Assembly: GCA_965660325.1 (NCBI GenBank)
Contig: CBFHZL010000025.1
Span: 1-25,729, forward strand
Direction of reading: 5' to 3'
From: Acidiluteibacter sp965660325
GTDB taxonomy: Bacteria > Bacteroidota > Bacteroidia > Flavobacteriales_E > Vicingaceae
DNA: 25,729 bases
Positions 1 to 7,996 of the stretch are shown piece by piece. Numbering within the stretch: the first letter of the stretch is position 1; each line of letters starts with the position of its first letter. The notes beneath the pieces are model-generated. The model worked only from the letters and a program-made list of their open reading frames with translations. It was not told the origin of the DNA and made no database searches. Made by a program: the position numbers and the translations under genes.

Positions 1-2
1 TC

Positions 3-1973
3 TTGGCATTTCTGACCATCTCATTCAACTTAAAATTTGTAGGATTAATCAAACAATCAGCAAAAGAAGAAGCTATAGAAGATGAAGAGGATTTGAACCC
101 AATTGGCAACCAGATCAATCAAGCTACAGCGGAAAAAGAGCTAGAGGTAGAAGATGAATACAGCGAAGAAGAAATAATGCCCACGCTGAAAAGCGAAGAG
201 CAAAAACCAAAACAAGAAGAAAAAATCGCTGAAGCAATAGAAGAGCCCATTGCATTAGACCCAGTTGTTGAAGAAAGCGTCGAAAAAACTGACGAAAAAG
301 AAGCAGGTGATGGATTTTCATTTGAGGTAGCACCTGAAGAGAAAACCATCGATGAAGCCACCAAAGAAACGGAAGAAGCAGAGAAAGAGCTAGATTTAGA
401 AATAGAAGCTCCCGTAGAAGAGGACGAACTAGATGAGGACGATATGGATAGTCGTGTGAAGGAGTTTGGGGAATATGACCCAACACTTGACTTACCGCAT
501 TACACGTATCCGAACATCGATATTTTAAAGGATTACGGCAGTACCACTATCAAAGTGGACAAAGAAGAACTAGAAGCCAATAAAAATCGAATTGTAAAAA
601 CGCTAGAAAACTACAACATCAAAATTGATAGTATCAAAGCAACTGTAGGTCCTACCGTTACTTTATATGAAATTGTTCCAGCTCCGGGTGTGCGTATTTC
701 AAAGATTAAAAACTTAGAGGACGATATTGCACTGAGTTTAGCTGCCTTAGGAATTCGTATTATCGCGCCGATTCCGGGTAAAGGAACCATCGGTATCGAA
801 GTTCCCAACCAAAACCCTGACATCGTATCGATGCGATCAGTGATTGCATCAGAGAAATTCCAAAACTCCAAAATGGAACTTCCTGTAGTGATGGGAAAAA
901 CAATTTCTAACGAAACCTTTGTTTTTGACTTAGCCAAAATGCCTCACTTACTAATGGCAGGTGCTACAGGACAAGGTAAATCGGTTGGGCTAAATGCCGT
1001 ACTTGCTTCCTTGCTTTATATGAAGCACCCGGCACAGTTAAAATTTGTATTGGTCGATCCGAAAAAAGTGGAATTGACGTTGTTCAACAAAATAGAACGC
1101 CACTTCTTAGCAAAATTACCTGACACCGAAGAAGCCATTATTACCGACAACCAAAAGGTAATTAATACGCTCAACTCCCTGTGTATTGAGATGGATGCGC
1201 GGTATGAGTTGCTAAAAACAGCTTTTGTACGAAACATCAAAGAATACAACGCTAAGTTTATCAAGCGTAAGCTCAGTCCTGAAAAAGGCCACAAATACTT
1301 GCCATACATCGTGGTGGTGATTGATGAGTTTGCTGATTTGATTATGACGGCGGGTAAAGAAGTGGAGCAACCGATTGCTAGAATTGCCCAGCTAGCAAGA
1401 GCAATTGGTATTCACCTAATTATTGCCACGCAGCGTCCTTCTACCAATATCATTACCGGTTCTATTAAAGCCAACTTCCCAGCTCGAATTGCATTTAGGG
1501 TAACTTCAGGAATCGACTCCAGAACCATTTTGGATTCCGGTGGTGCAGAGCAATTAATCGGACGAGGAGACATGCTACTTTCAAACGGTAGTGACTTAAT
1601 CCGATTACAGTGCGCGTTTATCGATACGCCTGAGGTAGAACTATTGACGGAATTTATTGGAAACCAACGGGCATATCCGGATGCCTTCTTACTTCCTGAG
1701 TACATCGAAGAAGGAAGCAGCAGTAATGCCGGAGAGGTTGACTTGGCCGACAGAGATGCACTCTTTGAAGATGCCGCACGAATCATTGTACAACATCAAC
1801 AAGGGTCGGCATCATTATTACAACGAAGATTAAAGCTCGGTTATAACAGAGCGGGTAGAATTATAGACCAATTGGAGGCCGCAAATATCATTGGGCCTTT
1901 TGAAGGAAGCAAGGCGAGACAAGTATTGATTCAAGATGAAACAAGTTTGGAACAGTATTTGGAAAGCATGTAA
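3..1973 (+). CDS. ftsK: DNA translocase FtsK, C-terminal part (5' end outside window)
   Basis: Hexameric ATP-driven DNA pump acting at the division septum in late chromosome segregation. The window opens inside the gene: the first codon seen is an in-frame TTG in a hydrophobic stretch that looks like the end of the last membrane helix, so the true start lies upstream. Residues about 20-150 form a very acidic Glu/Asp-rich linker. The motor follows, with Walker A GATGQGKS at visible residues 320-327, Walker B VVVIDEFAD around D441/E442, and the typical ATQRPSTNIITG segment. The last ~70 residues are the winged-helix gamma domain, which in this family reads KOPS sites and contacts XerD. A lolA-like gene follows after 24 bp, an order also common elsewhere in bacteria. 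Identification is secure; only the start is missing. Confidence 0.96.
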   Translation: MAFLTISFNLKFVGLIKQSAKEEAIEDEEDLNPIGNQINQATAEKELEVEDEYSEEEIMPTLKSEEQKPKQEEKIAEAIEEPIALDPVVEESVEKTDEKEAGDGFSFEVAPEEKTIDEATKETEEAEKELDLEIEAPVEEDELDEDDMDSRVKEFGEYDPTLDLPHYTYPNIDILKDYGSTTIKVDKEELEANKNRIVKTLENYNIKIDSIKATVGPTVTLYEIVPAPGVRISKIKNLEDDIALSLAALGIRIIAPIPGKGTIGIEVPNQNPDIVSMRSVIASEKFQNSKMELPVVMGKTISNETFVFDLAKMPHLLMAGATGQGKSVGLNAVLASLLYMKHPAQLKFVLVDPKKVELTLFNKIERHFLAKLPDTEEAIITDNQKVINTLNSLCIEMDARYELLKTAFVRNIKEYNAKFIKRKLSPEKGHKYLPYIVVVIDEFADLIMTAGKEVEQPIARIAQLARAIGIHLIIATQRPSTNIITGSIKANFPARIAFRVTSGIDSRTILDSGGAEQLIGRGDMLLSNGSDLIRLQCAFIDTPEVELLTEFIGNQRAYPDAFLLPEYIEEGSSSNAGEVDLADRDALFEDAARIIVQHQQGSASLLQRRLKLGYNRAGRIIDQLEAANIIGPFEGSKARQVLIQDETSLEQYLESM

Positions 1974-1997
1974 TTAAATTAATAGAAACAACAGGAT

Positions 1998-2645
1998 ATG
2001 AAAAAGTTATTAATACTAGGAATGGCTGTTTTGAGCCTTAATGGCTTAATGGCACAGCAAGATGCTAAAGCCAAAGCAATTCTTGATCAACTAAGCGCCA
2101 AAGCCAAAACGTTTAAAACGGTTTCGGCAAGCTTTATGTACGAATTAAACAACCCTACCGCTGACATTAGCGAGGAGCAAGAAGGTAGCATGATGAGTAA
2201 GGGAGAAATGTACAACTTGACCATAGCGGGGCAAAATGTAATCTCTGATGGAACCACCAAATGGACCTACATTCCTGATGCAGAAGAAGTACAAATTGAT
2301 ATTGCGCAACAAGATGGTGAAGAAGGCTTAAACCCTTCAAAGATTTTAACCATTTATGAAGACGGTTTTAAGTACAAATTTGAGAGAGAGGTTACGCTAA
2401 ATGGCAAAGTTTACCAACTCATAAAATTATTCCCTGAAGCAGCTGATGAAATGCCTTACCACTCTGCTTTGCTTTATGTAGATAAAGTAAAAAATGAAGT
2501 GTACAAAATAGAGTTGAAAGGAAAAGATGGTTCAAACTACATTTATACCATTACTGCTTTTGAAGTGAACAAAGAAATTCCTGATTCGAGGTTTAAGTTT
2601 AACACAGCGAAACACCCTGAGGTAGAGGTAATTGATTTGAGATAG
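1998..2645 (+). CDS. lolA: LolA-like outer-membrane lipoprotein carrier protein
   Basis: Predicted periplasmic chaperone that would carry lipoproteins from the inner-membrane LolCDE machinery to the outer membrane. The 215-residue protein has a short signal peptide (Lys-Lys, hydrophobic core, likely cleavage after LMA at residue 19). The mature part fits the LolA fold in pattern: an early ASFMYEL strand, SKGEMYNLTI, SDGTTKWTYIPD, and a late strand pair ending RFKFNTAKHPEVEVIDL. These phrases are typical of Bacteroidota LolA-family proteins. It starts 24 bp after ftsK on the same strand with no clear Shine-Dalgarno site, so it is probably co-transcribed with ftsK. A strong terminator begins about 20 bp past its stop codon. 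The assignment combines pattern and neighbourhood; a LolA-like paralogue with another cargo is possible. Confidence 0.85.
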   Translation: MKKLLILGMAVLSLNGLMAQQDAKAKAILDQLSAKAKTFKTVSASFMYELNNPTADISEEQEGSMMSKGEMYNLTIAGQNVISDGTTKWTYIPDAEEVQIDIAQQDGEEGLNPSKILTIYEDGFKYKFEREVTLNGKVYQLIKLFPEAADEMPYHSALLYVDKVKNEVYKIELKGKDGSNYIYTITAFEVNKEIPDSRFKFNTAKHPEVEVIDLR

Positions 2646-2666
2646 TCATTACTTCCATAAAAATAC

Positions 2667-2702
2667 AAAAGCGACTAGTTTTAGAATTAGTCGCTTTTTT
2701 TA
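2667..2702. terminator. Bidirectional intrinsic terminator after lolA
   Basis: Perfect stem GCGACTA (2671-2677) with TAGTCGC (2688-2694), extended by flanking A and T runs. A run of T follows on the + strand and an A-rich tract precedes it, so it can end lolA on the + strand and also the broken gene whose stop lies at 2703-2705 on the - strand. Confidence 0.85.
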
Positions 2703-3282
2703 TTACCTCAAAATCATCACACTGCCTTTGTATTCTAGCCAATTTATTTCATCTGTAATAAAAGCTGTAGGAGATACAATAATTTGCCGAGTAAGTTTAA
2801 AAACTCTAGGTATCGTAGTGTATATTTTTGTTTTGGAAAAATGAACTGCAAATTGATTTCGAGAGGCTTTTTGACAAGAATCGGCTAAACTGGTATAAAG
2901 TTGCAGACAATAGGTACTGTCTTTGATTAAGGTTTTTTTTAAAGCGAGCTTGCAAGTACTCTCTTAATCTGAAAGATACAGCATATTCTCCTATTACTAA
3001 ACCCATGTAAGCAATACCAAACTTAGGATTTTGGTAACCAACCACATTCAAAGGAACTCCCCTTGAAAAAAAAACTCCTGGCTGACCAACTAAAGGGTTA
3101 TATGGAGAGAAGTAGTCAGGACTTCCCATATTTGCATAAGTCCATTCCGTAGGTCCATATAGTGGCGCAATAGTTCGTGGCATGGTATCCTCAAAAGAAT
3201 AATTAGGAATCAAATTTTGCCCCGTAACTTGGGGGCAAAATTTGATTCCTAATAAAAGAACTATTAAATAAATTATTCTCAT
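2703..3282 (-). pseudogene. Frameshifted and C-terminally truncated secreted protein gene
   Basis: The frame starting at 3282 encodes a signal peptide (MRIIYLIVLLLGIKFC..., likely cleavage at VTGQ) and then NLIPNYSFED, GSPDYFSPYNP, VPLNVVGYQNPKFGIAYMGL and REYLQARFKK. This is the N-terminal domain of a common Bacteroidota secreted or OmpA-associated family. After an 8-bp homopolymer (T at 2933-2940 on the + strand) the open frame becomes meaningless and stops at 2806. Skipping one base there restores good sequence: DSTYCLQLYTSLADSCQ, NQFAVHFSKTKI and ITDEINW, ending at 2703-2705. From memory, family members continue with a further strand region and usually a C-terminal domain, absent here because a terminator follows at once. 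So it carries one frameshift and a lost 3' end. Function is unknown; a sequencing error could explain the frameshift but not the missing tail. Confidence 0.75.
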
Positions 3283-3363
3283 TCAATTATTAATTTACCT
3301 ACAACGCCAAACCATTGTATAATGAGTTAAATTTAAGAATTATAACGGGTTGAATAAGTTGAA

Positions 3364-3391
3364 TAAAAAAAACCATCTCTTTCGAGATGGC
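3364..3391 (-). terminator. Intrinsic terminator of the guaA-LysM operon
   Basis: Read on the - strand it is a 7-bp perfect stem CCATCTC/GAGATGG (3373-3379 with 3384-3390) closed by a GAAA tetraloop and followed by eight T. It lies 25 bp past the stop codon of the LysM gene. Confidence 0.88.
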
Positions 3392-3415
3392 TTTGCTGTT
3401 ATCATTCGGATTCTA

Positions 3416-5254
3416 TTAAAATACTTTCTTCAATTGATAATCTTCATACTTTAGTAAAAATACACTATGGTTTTCATAGCCGCTTTCAATACCAGTTTTA
3501 AAATAATCGAAGTTAAGCATGAGCAATTCCTTTTTGTAACCTAAGAACATTACATCGTAGTTTACACCGAATTCATTCAGTAAGCTCAAATAGAAATAAG
3601 CTACATCGTGACCCAAGAAACTATACTTAGAGGGTAAATGCTCATTCACTTGATGAAATGCCTTTTTAAAGCGAATTACGCCAACATTTTCATGATCAAC
3701 AAACTCTGATGTCAATACATGTACATTTAACGCATGAAGGTAATTAATCTCTATATTATCATACGTTTGTATGCCTTCTCCAAAAACCAATGTAATGGGA
3801 TATTCTTCGCGAATATCATACAATTGATTCATCAGACTGGTAATAAATGCCTGGTTTTCTGAAGGCACATAAATGATGTTTTGCTTTAACTCATTTAGGT
3901 TATTTTTTAAATTACTAAATGATTTATCGCCGTAGACCAACTCTGTCGGTACTGCATACATAACAGAGTCTTCACTAGCCAACATCAGTTCTTTGTATTG
4001 CTTTACAAACGTCTGAATACTGGGGTCGTCCTCTTCACCTTCGTGATTAATCAATACTACATTTTGCTCTTTCCAGTTATCAAATGTAAAATGCGCTAGC
4101 CGTTTCACGAGCAACGGGCTACTCGTTGCCACTTTACTTACATAAGCATTCCCTAGTAATATCTTGTTGCTTTGCTTCACCGGTGAAACGATGTAGATTT
4201 CATGCTTTTTAGCGAAATCGGCTACTTTTACAAAGTTTTTGTAGTACAACGGCCCAATGATTAAATCAGCTGTTTTTAATGCTGGTTTCTTTAATATTTC
4301 AGCTGTCTTGGCAGTATCATTTCCGGTATCATAAACATTTATCTGCACCGACAATCCTTCTTTTTTCAAAGAGTCTAAAGCTACTAGCACGCCTTCATAA
4401 AACTCTATCGCATACGCTGACATAGCATACAAGTCATTTGCTTTAACAGTTTCAAGCTTCAAAGCTTCCTCATTTTGTTCTATAAAGAAAGGAAGTAGTA
4501 GAGCAACCTGATAAGTTGGCTTTATTGCGGCACTGTCAAATTCAGCAGTGATAACTCGTTGCGTATCTTCTTTTATGGTTACTGAGGGTTTCTTCAACAA
4601 TGGAATATTGATTTGTTCTCCAATTCGCAAGCCTCCTACCAAACCATTATTCACCGCTAAAATCGAATCGATGGCTACTTCATACTGCTTGGACAAGGAA
4701 TAAACCGTTTCTTTGGGCTGCACAGCATGTGTCATCCATTTGCTTTCTTGGGCCGGCTGATACAATTGCTTTTCTTCCGTTTTTTTAATTTTAGCCACCG
4801 GAATGCGTATTTCCATGCCTTCTTTTAGTCCCTCAGTTGCTATTTCAGGATTTTCAGCAATGATGTCCTTTTGATCTACATCGTACTCCTTACTTATCGC
4901 ATAGAGTGTATTTTTCTTTTCAACTTTATGGATCAAGTAATTACCATCAACCTCAACTGATTGAGAAAAATCTTTTCGTTTTACTTCTTTCAGCGGGATC
5001 ATAATTCGGTCACCAATGGCATAGCCATTCGCTGCACTTGGATTTGCTTTTAACAGATCCTTAATCGGAATCGCATACATTCTAGAGACGGCATACAAGG
5101 TATTTCCGGCCTCAATGGTATGAATGTAGTAATCTTTCCCATTCACTTTATGGATCTCCAAATTGGGTGTGCCGTCTTGTGCATTCAGCATCGATGGCAG
5201 CCCTAAAAGCAATCCGAAAAAGAAAACAAAGACAATTCTATTTCTTAATTCCAT
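3416..5254 (-). CDS. LysM-repeat protein with periplasmic-binding-protein-like domain
   Basis: Predicted exported cell-wall-binding protein of 612 residues. It has a signal peptide (MELRNRIVFVFFFGLLLGLP..., likely cut near LNAQ) and three LysM repeats at about residues 43-88, 106-152 and 175-220. Each repeat shows the pattern hH-x-V/I-x-x-x-(N/E)TLYA(V/I)S-x-x-Y and ends in a G-x-x-I-x-IP strand. From about residue 248 (YQVALLLPFF) to the end it resembles type-1 periplasmic binding or amino-acid-ABC-substrate proteins, with LIIGPLYYKNF and IYVPSENQAFI. Such fusions are common in Bacteroidota; the ligand is unknown. The start at 5254 lies 2 bp after the guaA stop (TAACCATGG) and gives a clean signal peptide; an in-frame ATG at 5266 would add four residues and overlap guaA. 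Translation is probably coupled to guaA, though no functional link to GMP synthesis is evident. Confidence 0.88.
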   Translation of the reverse strand: MELRNRIVFVFFFGLLLGLPSMLNAQDGTPNLEIHKVNGKDYYIHTIEAGNTLYAVSRMYAIPIKDLLKANPSAANGYAIGDRIMIPLKEVKRKDFSQSVEVDGNYLIHKVEKKNTLYAISKEYDVDQKDIIAENPEIATEGLKEGMEIRIPVAKIKKTEEKQLYQPAQESKWMTHAVQPKETVYSLSKQYEVAIDSILAVNNGLVGGLRIGEQINIPLLKKPSVTIKEDTQRVITAEFDSAAIKPTYQVALLLPFFIEQNEEALKLETVKANDLYAMSAYAIEFYEGVLVALDSLKKEGLSVQINVYDTGNDTAKTAEILKKPALKTADLIIGPLYYKNFVKVADFAKKHEIYIVSPVKQSNKILLGNAYVSKVATSSPLLVKRLAHFTFDNWKEQNVVLINHEGEEDDPSIQTFVKQYKELMLASEDSVMYAVPTELVYGDKSFSNLKNNLNELKQNIIYVPSENQAFITSLMNQLYDIREEYPITLVFGEGIQTYDNIEINYLHALNVHVLTSEFVDHENVGVIRFKKAFHQVNEHLPSKYSFLGHDVAYFYLSLLNEFGVNYDVMFLGYKKELLMLNFDYFKTGIESGYENHSVFLLKYEDYQLKKVF

Positions 5255-5256
5255 GG

Positions 5257-6789
5257 TTATTCCCATTCTATCGTTGCAGGTGGCTTAGAGCTGATATCAT
5301 ACACGACTCTGTTTACCCCTTTCACTTTATTAATAATCTCATTGGATGTTTTCGCTAAAAACTCATACGGTAAGTGAACCCAATCAGCCGTCATACCATC
5401 AGTAGATTCTACTGCTCGCAGTGCTACAGCATTTTCATACGTTCGCTCATCGCCCATTACGCCTACTGATTGTACCGGCAACAAAATAACTCCTGCTTGC
5501 CATACACTATCGTAAAGTCCTGCTTTTTTTAGTCCATCAATGAATACTGCATCTGCTTCTTGCAAAAGGCGTACCTTTTCTGGCGTAATGTCGCCCAAGA
5601 TACGAATAGCAAGCCCTGGCCCCGGAAATGGATGACGACCCAATAAGTTATCAGGCAACCCTAAAGCTTTTCCTACTCGGCGAACTTCGTCTTTAAATAA
5701 CAACCGTAGTGGCTCTACTATTTTTAATTTCATAAAGTCAGGCAATCCACCCACATTATGATGACTTTTAATGGTCGCTGAAGGCCCACCGGTAGCAGAA
5801 ACTGACTCAATTACATCTGGATAAATCGTTCCTTGTGCTAACCATGTAATGTCGGTTAACTCATTGGCTTCGTCATCGAAAACTTCGATAAATACACGAC
5901 CAATGGCTTTTCGTTTTTTCTCTGGATCTGATTCACCTGATAGTGCTTCGTAAAAACGAGATTTTGCATCTACTCCTTTTATGTTCAGCCCTAAATCCTT
6001 GTATTGCTCCAGCACTTGCTCAAACTCATTCTTTCGCAGCAATCCATTATCAACAAAAATGCAATATAAATTATCACCAATCGCTTCTTTCAAGAGCATG
6101 GCCGCAACAGATGAATCCACTCCACCTGACAAGCCTAGCACCACTTTATCGTCACCAATCTTTTCTTTGAGATCAGCAATGGTAGTTTCAGCAAAGGAAG
6201 AAGCAGTCCAATTTTGAGAACAACCCGCAACGGTAACAATGAAATTCTTTAGTAACTCTAACCCTTCGGTAGAGTGATATACTTCTGGGTGAAATTGAAT
6301 TCCGTACGTATCCTCACCTTTTATATGGTAAGCAGCGACCTTTACATCTTCTGTAGACGCTACTATTTCAAAATCATCAGCGACTTGCTTAATGGTATCT
6401 CCGTGAGACATCCATACTTGGCTATTGTCAGAAATCCCTTTCATAAAAGGATTCGACTGACTAACGTAGGATAAGTTAGCACGCCCATACTCTCTAGTTT
6501 CTGATGGTAACACCTGACCACCAAAATGCTGCGCCATATACTGCGCTCCGTAACAGACACCCAACAAAGGCATTTTACCTTTGATGTTACTCAAATCTAT
6601 TTGTGGGGCATTCTCATCTCGTACAGAAAATGGGCTTCCTGAGAGAATAACGGCTTTAACTGAATCATCCAACTTCAGATCACTGTTGAAAGGATGAATT
6701 TCACAATATACATTCAACTCTCTTACTCTACGAGCGATCAACTGCGTGTATTGAGAGCCAAAGTCAACGATAATAATTTTTTCTAGCAT
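5257..6789 (-). CDS. guaA: GMP synthase (glutamine-hydrolysing)
   Basis: Converts XMP, ATP and glutamine to GMP, the last step of guanine nucleotide synthesis, in the cytosol. The 510-residue protein has all three expected parts. The class I glutamine amidotransferase has nucleophile C79 in GVCYGAQ and H167/E169 in QFHPEV. The ATP pyrophosphatase domain has the P-loop SGGVDSS at 221-227 and the PFPGPGLAIRI segment. The C-terminal dimerisation domain ends in KPPATIEWE, the near-invariant GuaA tail. A TAnnTTTG box lies only 4 nt upstream of the ATG, suggesting a leaderless transcript. The downstream LysM gene follows within 2 bp, so the two form an operon ending at the 3364-3391 terminator. Confidence 0.98.
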   Translation of the reverse strand: MLEKIIIVDFGSQYTQLIARRVRELNVYCEIHPFNSDLKLDDSVKAVILSGSPFSVRDENAPQIDLSNIKGKMPLLGVCYGAQYMAQHFGGQVLPSETREYGRANLSYVSQSNPFMKGISDNSQVWMSHGDTIKQVADDFEIVASTEDVKVAAYHIKGEDTYGIQFHPEVYHSTEGLELLKNFIVTVAGCSQNWTASSFAETTIADLKEKIGDDKVVLGLSGGVDSSVAAMLLKEAIGDNLYCIFVDNGLLRKNEFEQVLEQYKDLGLNIKGVDAKSRFYEALSGESDPEKKRKAIGRVFIEVFDDEANELTDITWLAQGTIYPDVIESVSATGGPSATIKSHHNVGGLPDFMKLKIVEPLRLLFKDEVRRVGKALGLPDNLLGRHPFPGPGLAIRILGDITPEKVRLLQEADAVFIDGLKKAGLYDSVWQAGVILLPVQSVGVMGDERTYENAVALRAVESTDGMTADWVHLPYEFLAKTSNEIINKVKGVNRVVYDISSKPPATIEWE

Positions 6790-6793
6790 CGGG

Positions 6794-6801
6794 CAAAGAT
6801 A
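6794..6801 (-). promoter_or_regulatory. -7 promoter box of guaA (possible leaderless start)
   Basis: On the - strand the sequence reads TATCTTTG-CCCG-ATG, a full match to the Bacteroidota -7 element TAnnTTTG, ending 4 nt before the guaA ATG. No clear -33 TTG is visible. If the usual -7 spacing holds, transcription would begin at or next to the A of the ATG. The rlmD gene has the same arrangement. Confidence 0.6.
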
Positions 6802-6857
6802 AAATTTAAGTGTCGCCTATCATTATTTTTTTGGAAGATTTATTAACGTGGAAATGG

Positions 6858-7637
6858 TTATAACACCGAATCAATGGTTCCTGAAAAGACAAATTTTGCA
6901 GGTCCAACCAACCAAATATTGGTAAATGTATTTTCATCGCGATCAAACGAAATGGTTAACTCGCCGCCTTGTACTTTTAATCGGGTTTCTTTTACTGATG
7001 CGTCTTTTTTTATTGCATTCGCAATGGCAACGGCAGTAACACCTGTTCCGCAAGATAAGGTTTCGTCTTCTACACCTCGCTCATATGTTCTAACTCGTAA
7101 CTGACCATTAGGTAAATCTTGCACAAAGTTTACGTTAGTTCCTTCTTGCTTAAACCGATCGCTATAGCGGATTTCATGTGCAGCTGTAATAATTTCCAAT
7201 TGATCCAAATCATTTTCCCAACGGATGTAATGTGGGGAGCCGGTCTGCACAAAATAATCTCCATTTATTGATTCCACTACAGACACATCGCCCATTTTTG
7301 TTGCGTATGTCTCCTTGTTGGCCTTCCCAACGTGCATACCATCGATAGCAATGAACGAAGCTTGCGTTTGAAAAATACCCAATTCTTTTGCAAAGGCCAA
7401 AGCACATCTACTGCCATTTCCACAAAAACTTTGACTACCATCTGAATTATAGTAAACCATTTCAAAGTCGGCGTTGACGTGATCTCGAATTAGAATTAAT
7501 CCATCTGCACCAATCCCAAAACGACGGTCACAAAGCTGCTGAATTTCTCTATCTGAAAATTCGAGCTTATTGGCACGGTCATCAATCATGATAAAATCAT
7601 TGCCTGTACCTTGGTATTTAAAAAAGTCTATTTTCAT
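6858..7637 (-). CDS. dapF: Diaminopimelate epimerase
   Basis: Interconverts LL- and meso-diaminopimelate, feeding both lysine and peptidoglycan synthesis. This is a PLP-independent enzyme using two cysteines, both present: C72 in SFCGNGSRC and C196 in LSCGTGVTA. Other family marks are KYQGTGNDF at residues 7-15, DGLILI near 46-51 and GSPHY near 133-137. Length (259) is normal for the family. It is monocistronic or reads through the 68-bp gap into guaA; no hairpin was seen in that gap. A complete -33/-7 promoter lies upstream (7669-7697). Confidence 0.97.
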   Translation of the reverse strand: MKIDFFKYQGTGNDFIMIDDRANKLEFSDREIQQLCDRRFGIGADGLILIRDHVNADFEMVYYNSDGSQSFCGNGSRCALAFAKELGIFQTQASFIAIDGMHVGKANKETYATKMGDVSVVESINGDYFVQTGSPHYIRWENDLDQLEIITAAHEIRYSDRFKQEGTNVNFVQDLPNGQLRVRTYERGVEDETLSCGTGVTAVAIANAIKKDASVKETRLKVQGGELTISFDRDENTFTNIWLVGPAKFVFSGTIDSVL

Positions 7638-7668
7638 GCTGTTTTCTGATGGTATGATGAATTTACAG

Positions 7669-7697
7669 CAAAGATAATGACTTAATCATATATCAAA
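7669..7697 (-). promoter_or_regulatory. Bacteroidota-type promoter of dapF
   Basis: On the - strand TTTG (7694-7697) and TATCTTTG (7669-7676) are separated by exactly 17 nt, matching the -33 TTTG / -7 TAnnTTTG consensus. The ATG lies about 31 nt downstream of the -7 box. This is the best promoter in the window. Confidence 0.8.
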
Positions 7698-7766
7698 AGG
7701 TACTCTTTTTCCTCCCGTCTGTGGCTGGTAGAAATTTTAAGAAGAGCCCTTTATTGATAAACATAA

Positions 7767-7868
7767 ACCTACAAGGTTCAGCAGGTGGCAGATTAGTAAA
7801 ACTTGCAGGTTCTTCCTTCTCCTTTAATTCATTGGTATACCTGCACACCAGCAGGCGGGTTGATCCAT
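7767..7868. repeat. Dispersed hairpin repeat, copy A (upstream of degP)
   Basis: The core at 7797-7867 aligns without gaps to a second copy at 9549-9617, about 80% identical by eye. It holds inverted modules TTGCAGGT and ATACCTGC, and a small CCTGC/GCAGG hairpin near 7850. A reversed copy of the AACCTTGCAGGTT module sits just before it at 7767-7779. Such CCTGC-rich palindromes are scattered between genes in many Bacteroidota genomes. Apart from this repeat and the dapF and degP promoters, the 359-bp gap 7638-7996 shows nothing recognisable. Confidence 0.7.
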
Positions 7869-7958
7869 TAACCTATTAAATAATTCACCAATTAATACAC
7901 TAACAGCTACTTAACAATTTTTAACTGCATCAACCTAATTTAAAAACACTTACAGCGT

Positions 7959-7966
7959 TAATTTTG
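7959..7966 (+). promoter_or_regulatory. Candidate -7 box of degP
   Basis: TAATTTTG matches TAnnTTTG fully, 30 nt before the degP ATG. The -33 position 17 nt upstream is ATTT rather than TTTG, so the promoter is only half convincing. Confidence 0.5.
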
Positions 7967-7996
7967 ATATAAATCAATTCAAAAAATAATTTACAG

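Noticed and set aside
119..486. Open frames on the - strand opposite the ftsK linker
   Set aside because: They are Ser-rich or Leu/Arg-rich antisense shadows of the Glu/Asp/Lys-rich linker and overlap a secure gene.
5254..5266. ATG at 5266 as start of the LysM gene
   Set aside because: Possible, but the ATG at 5254 gives a cleaner signal peptide and a 2-bp gap to guaA rather than an overlap.
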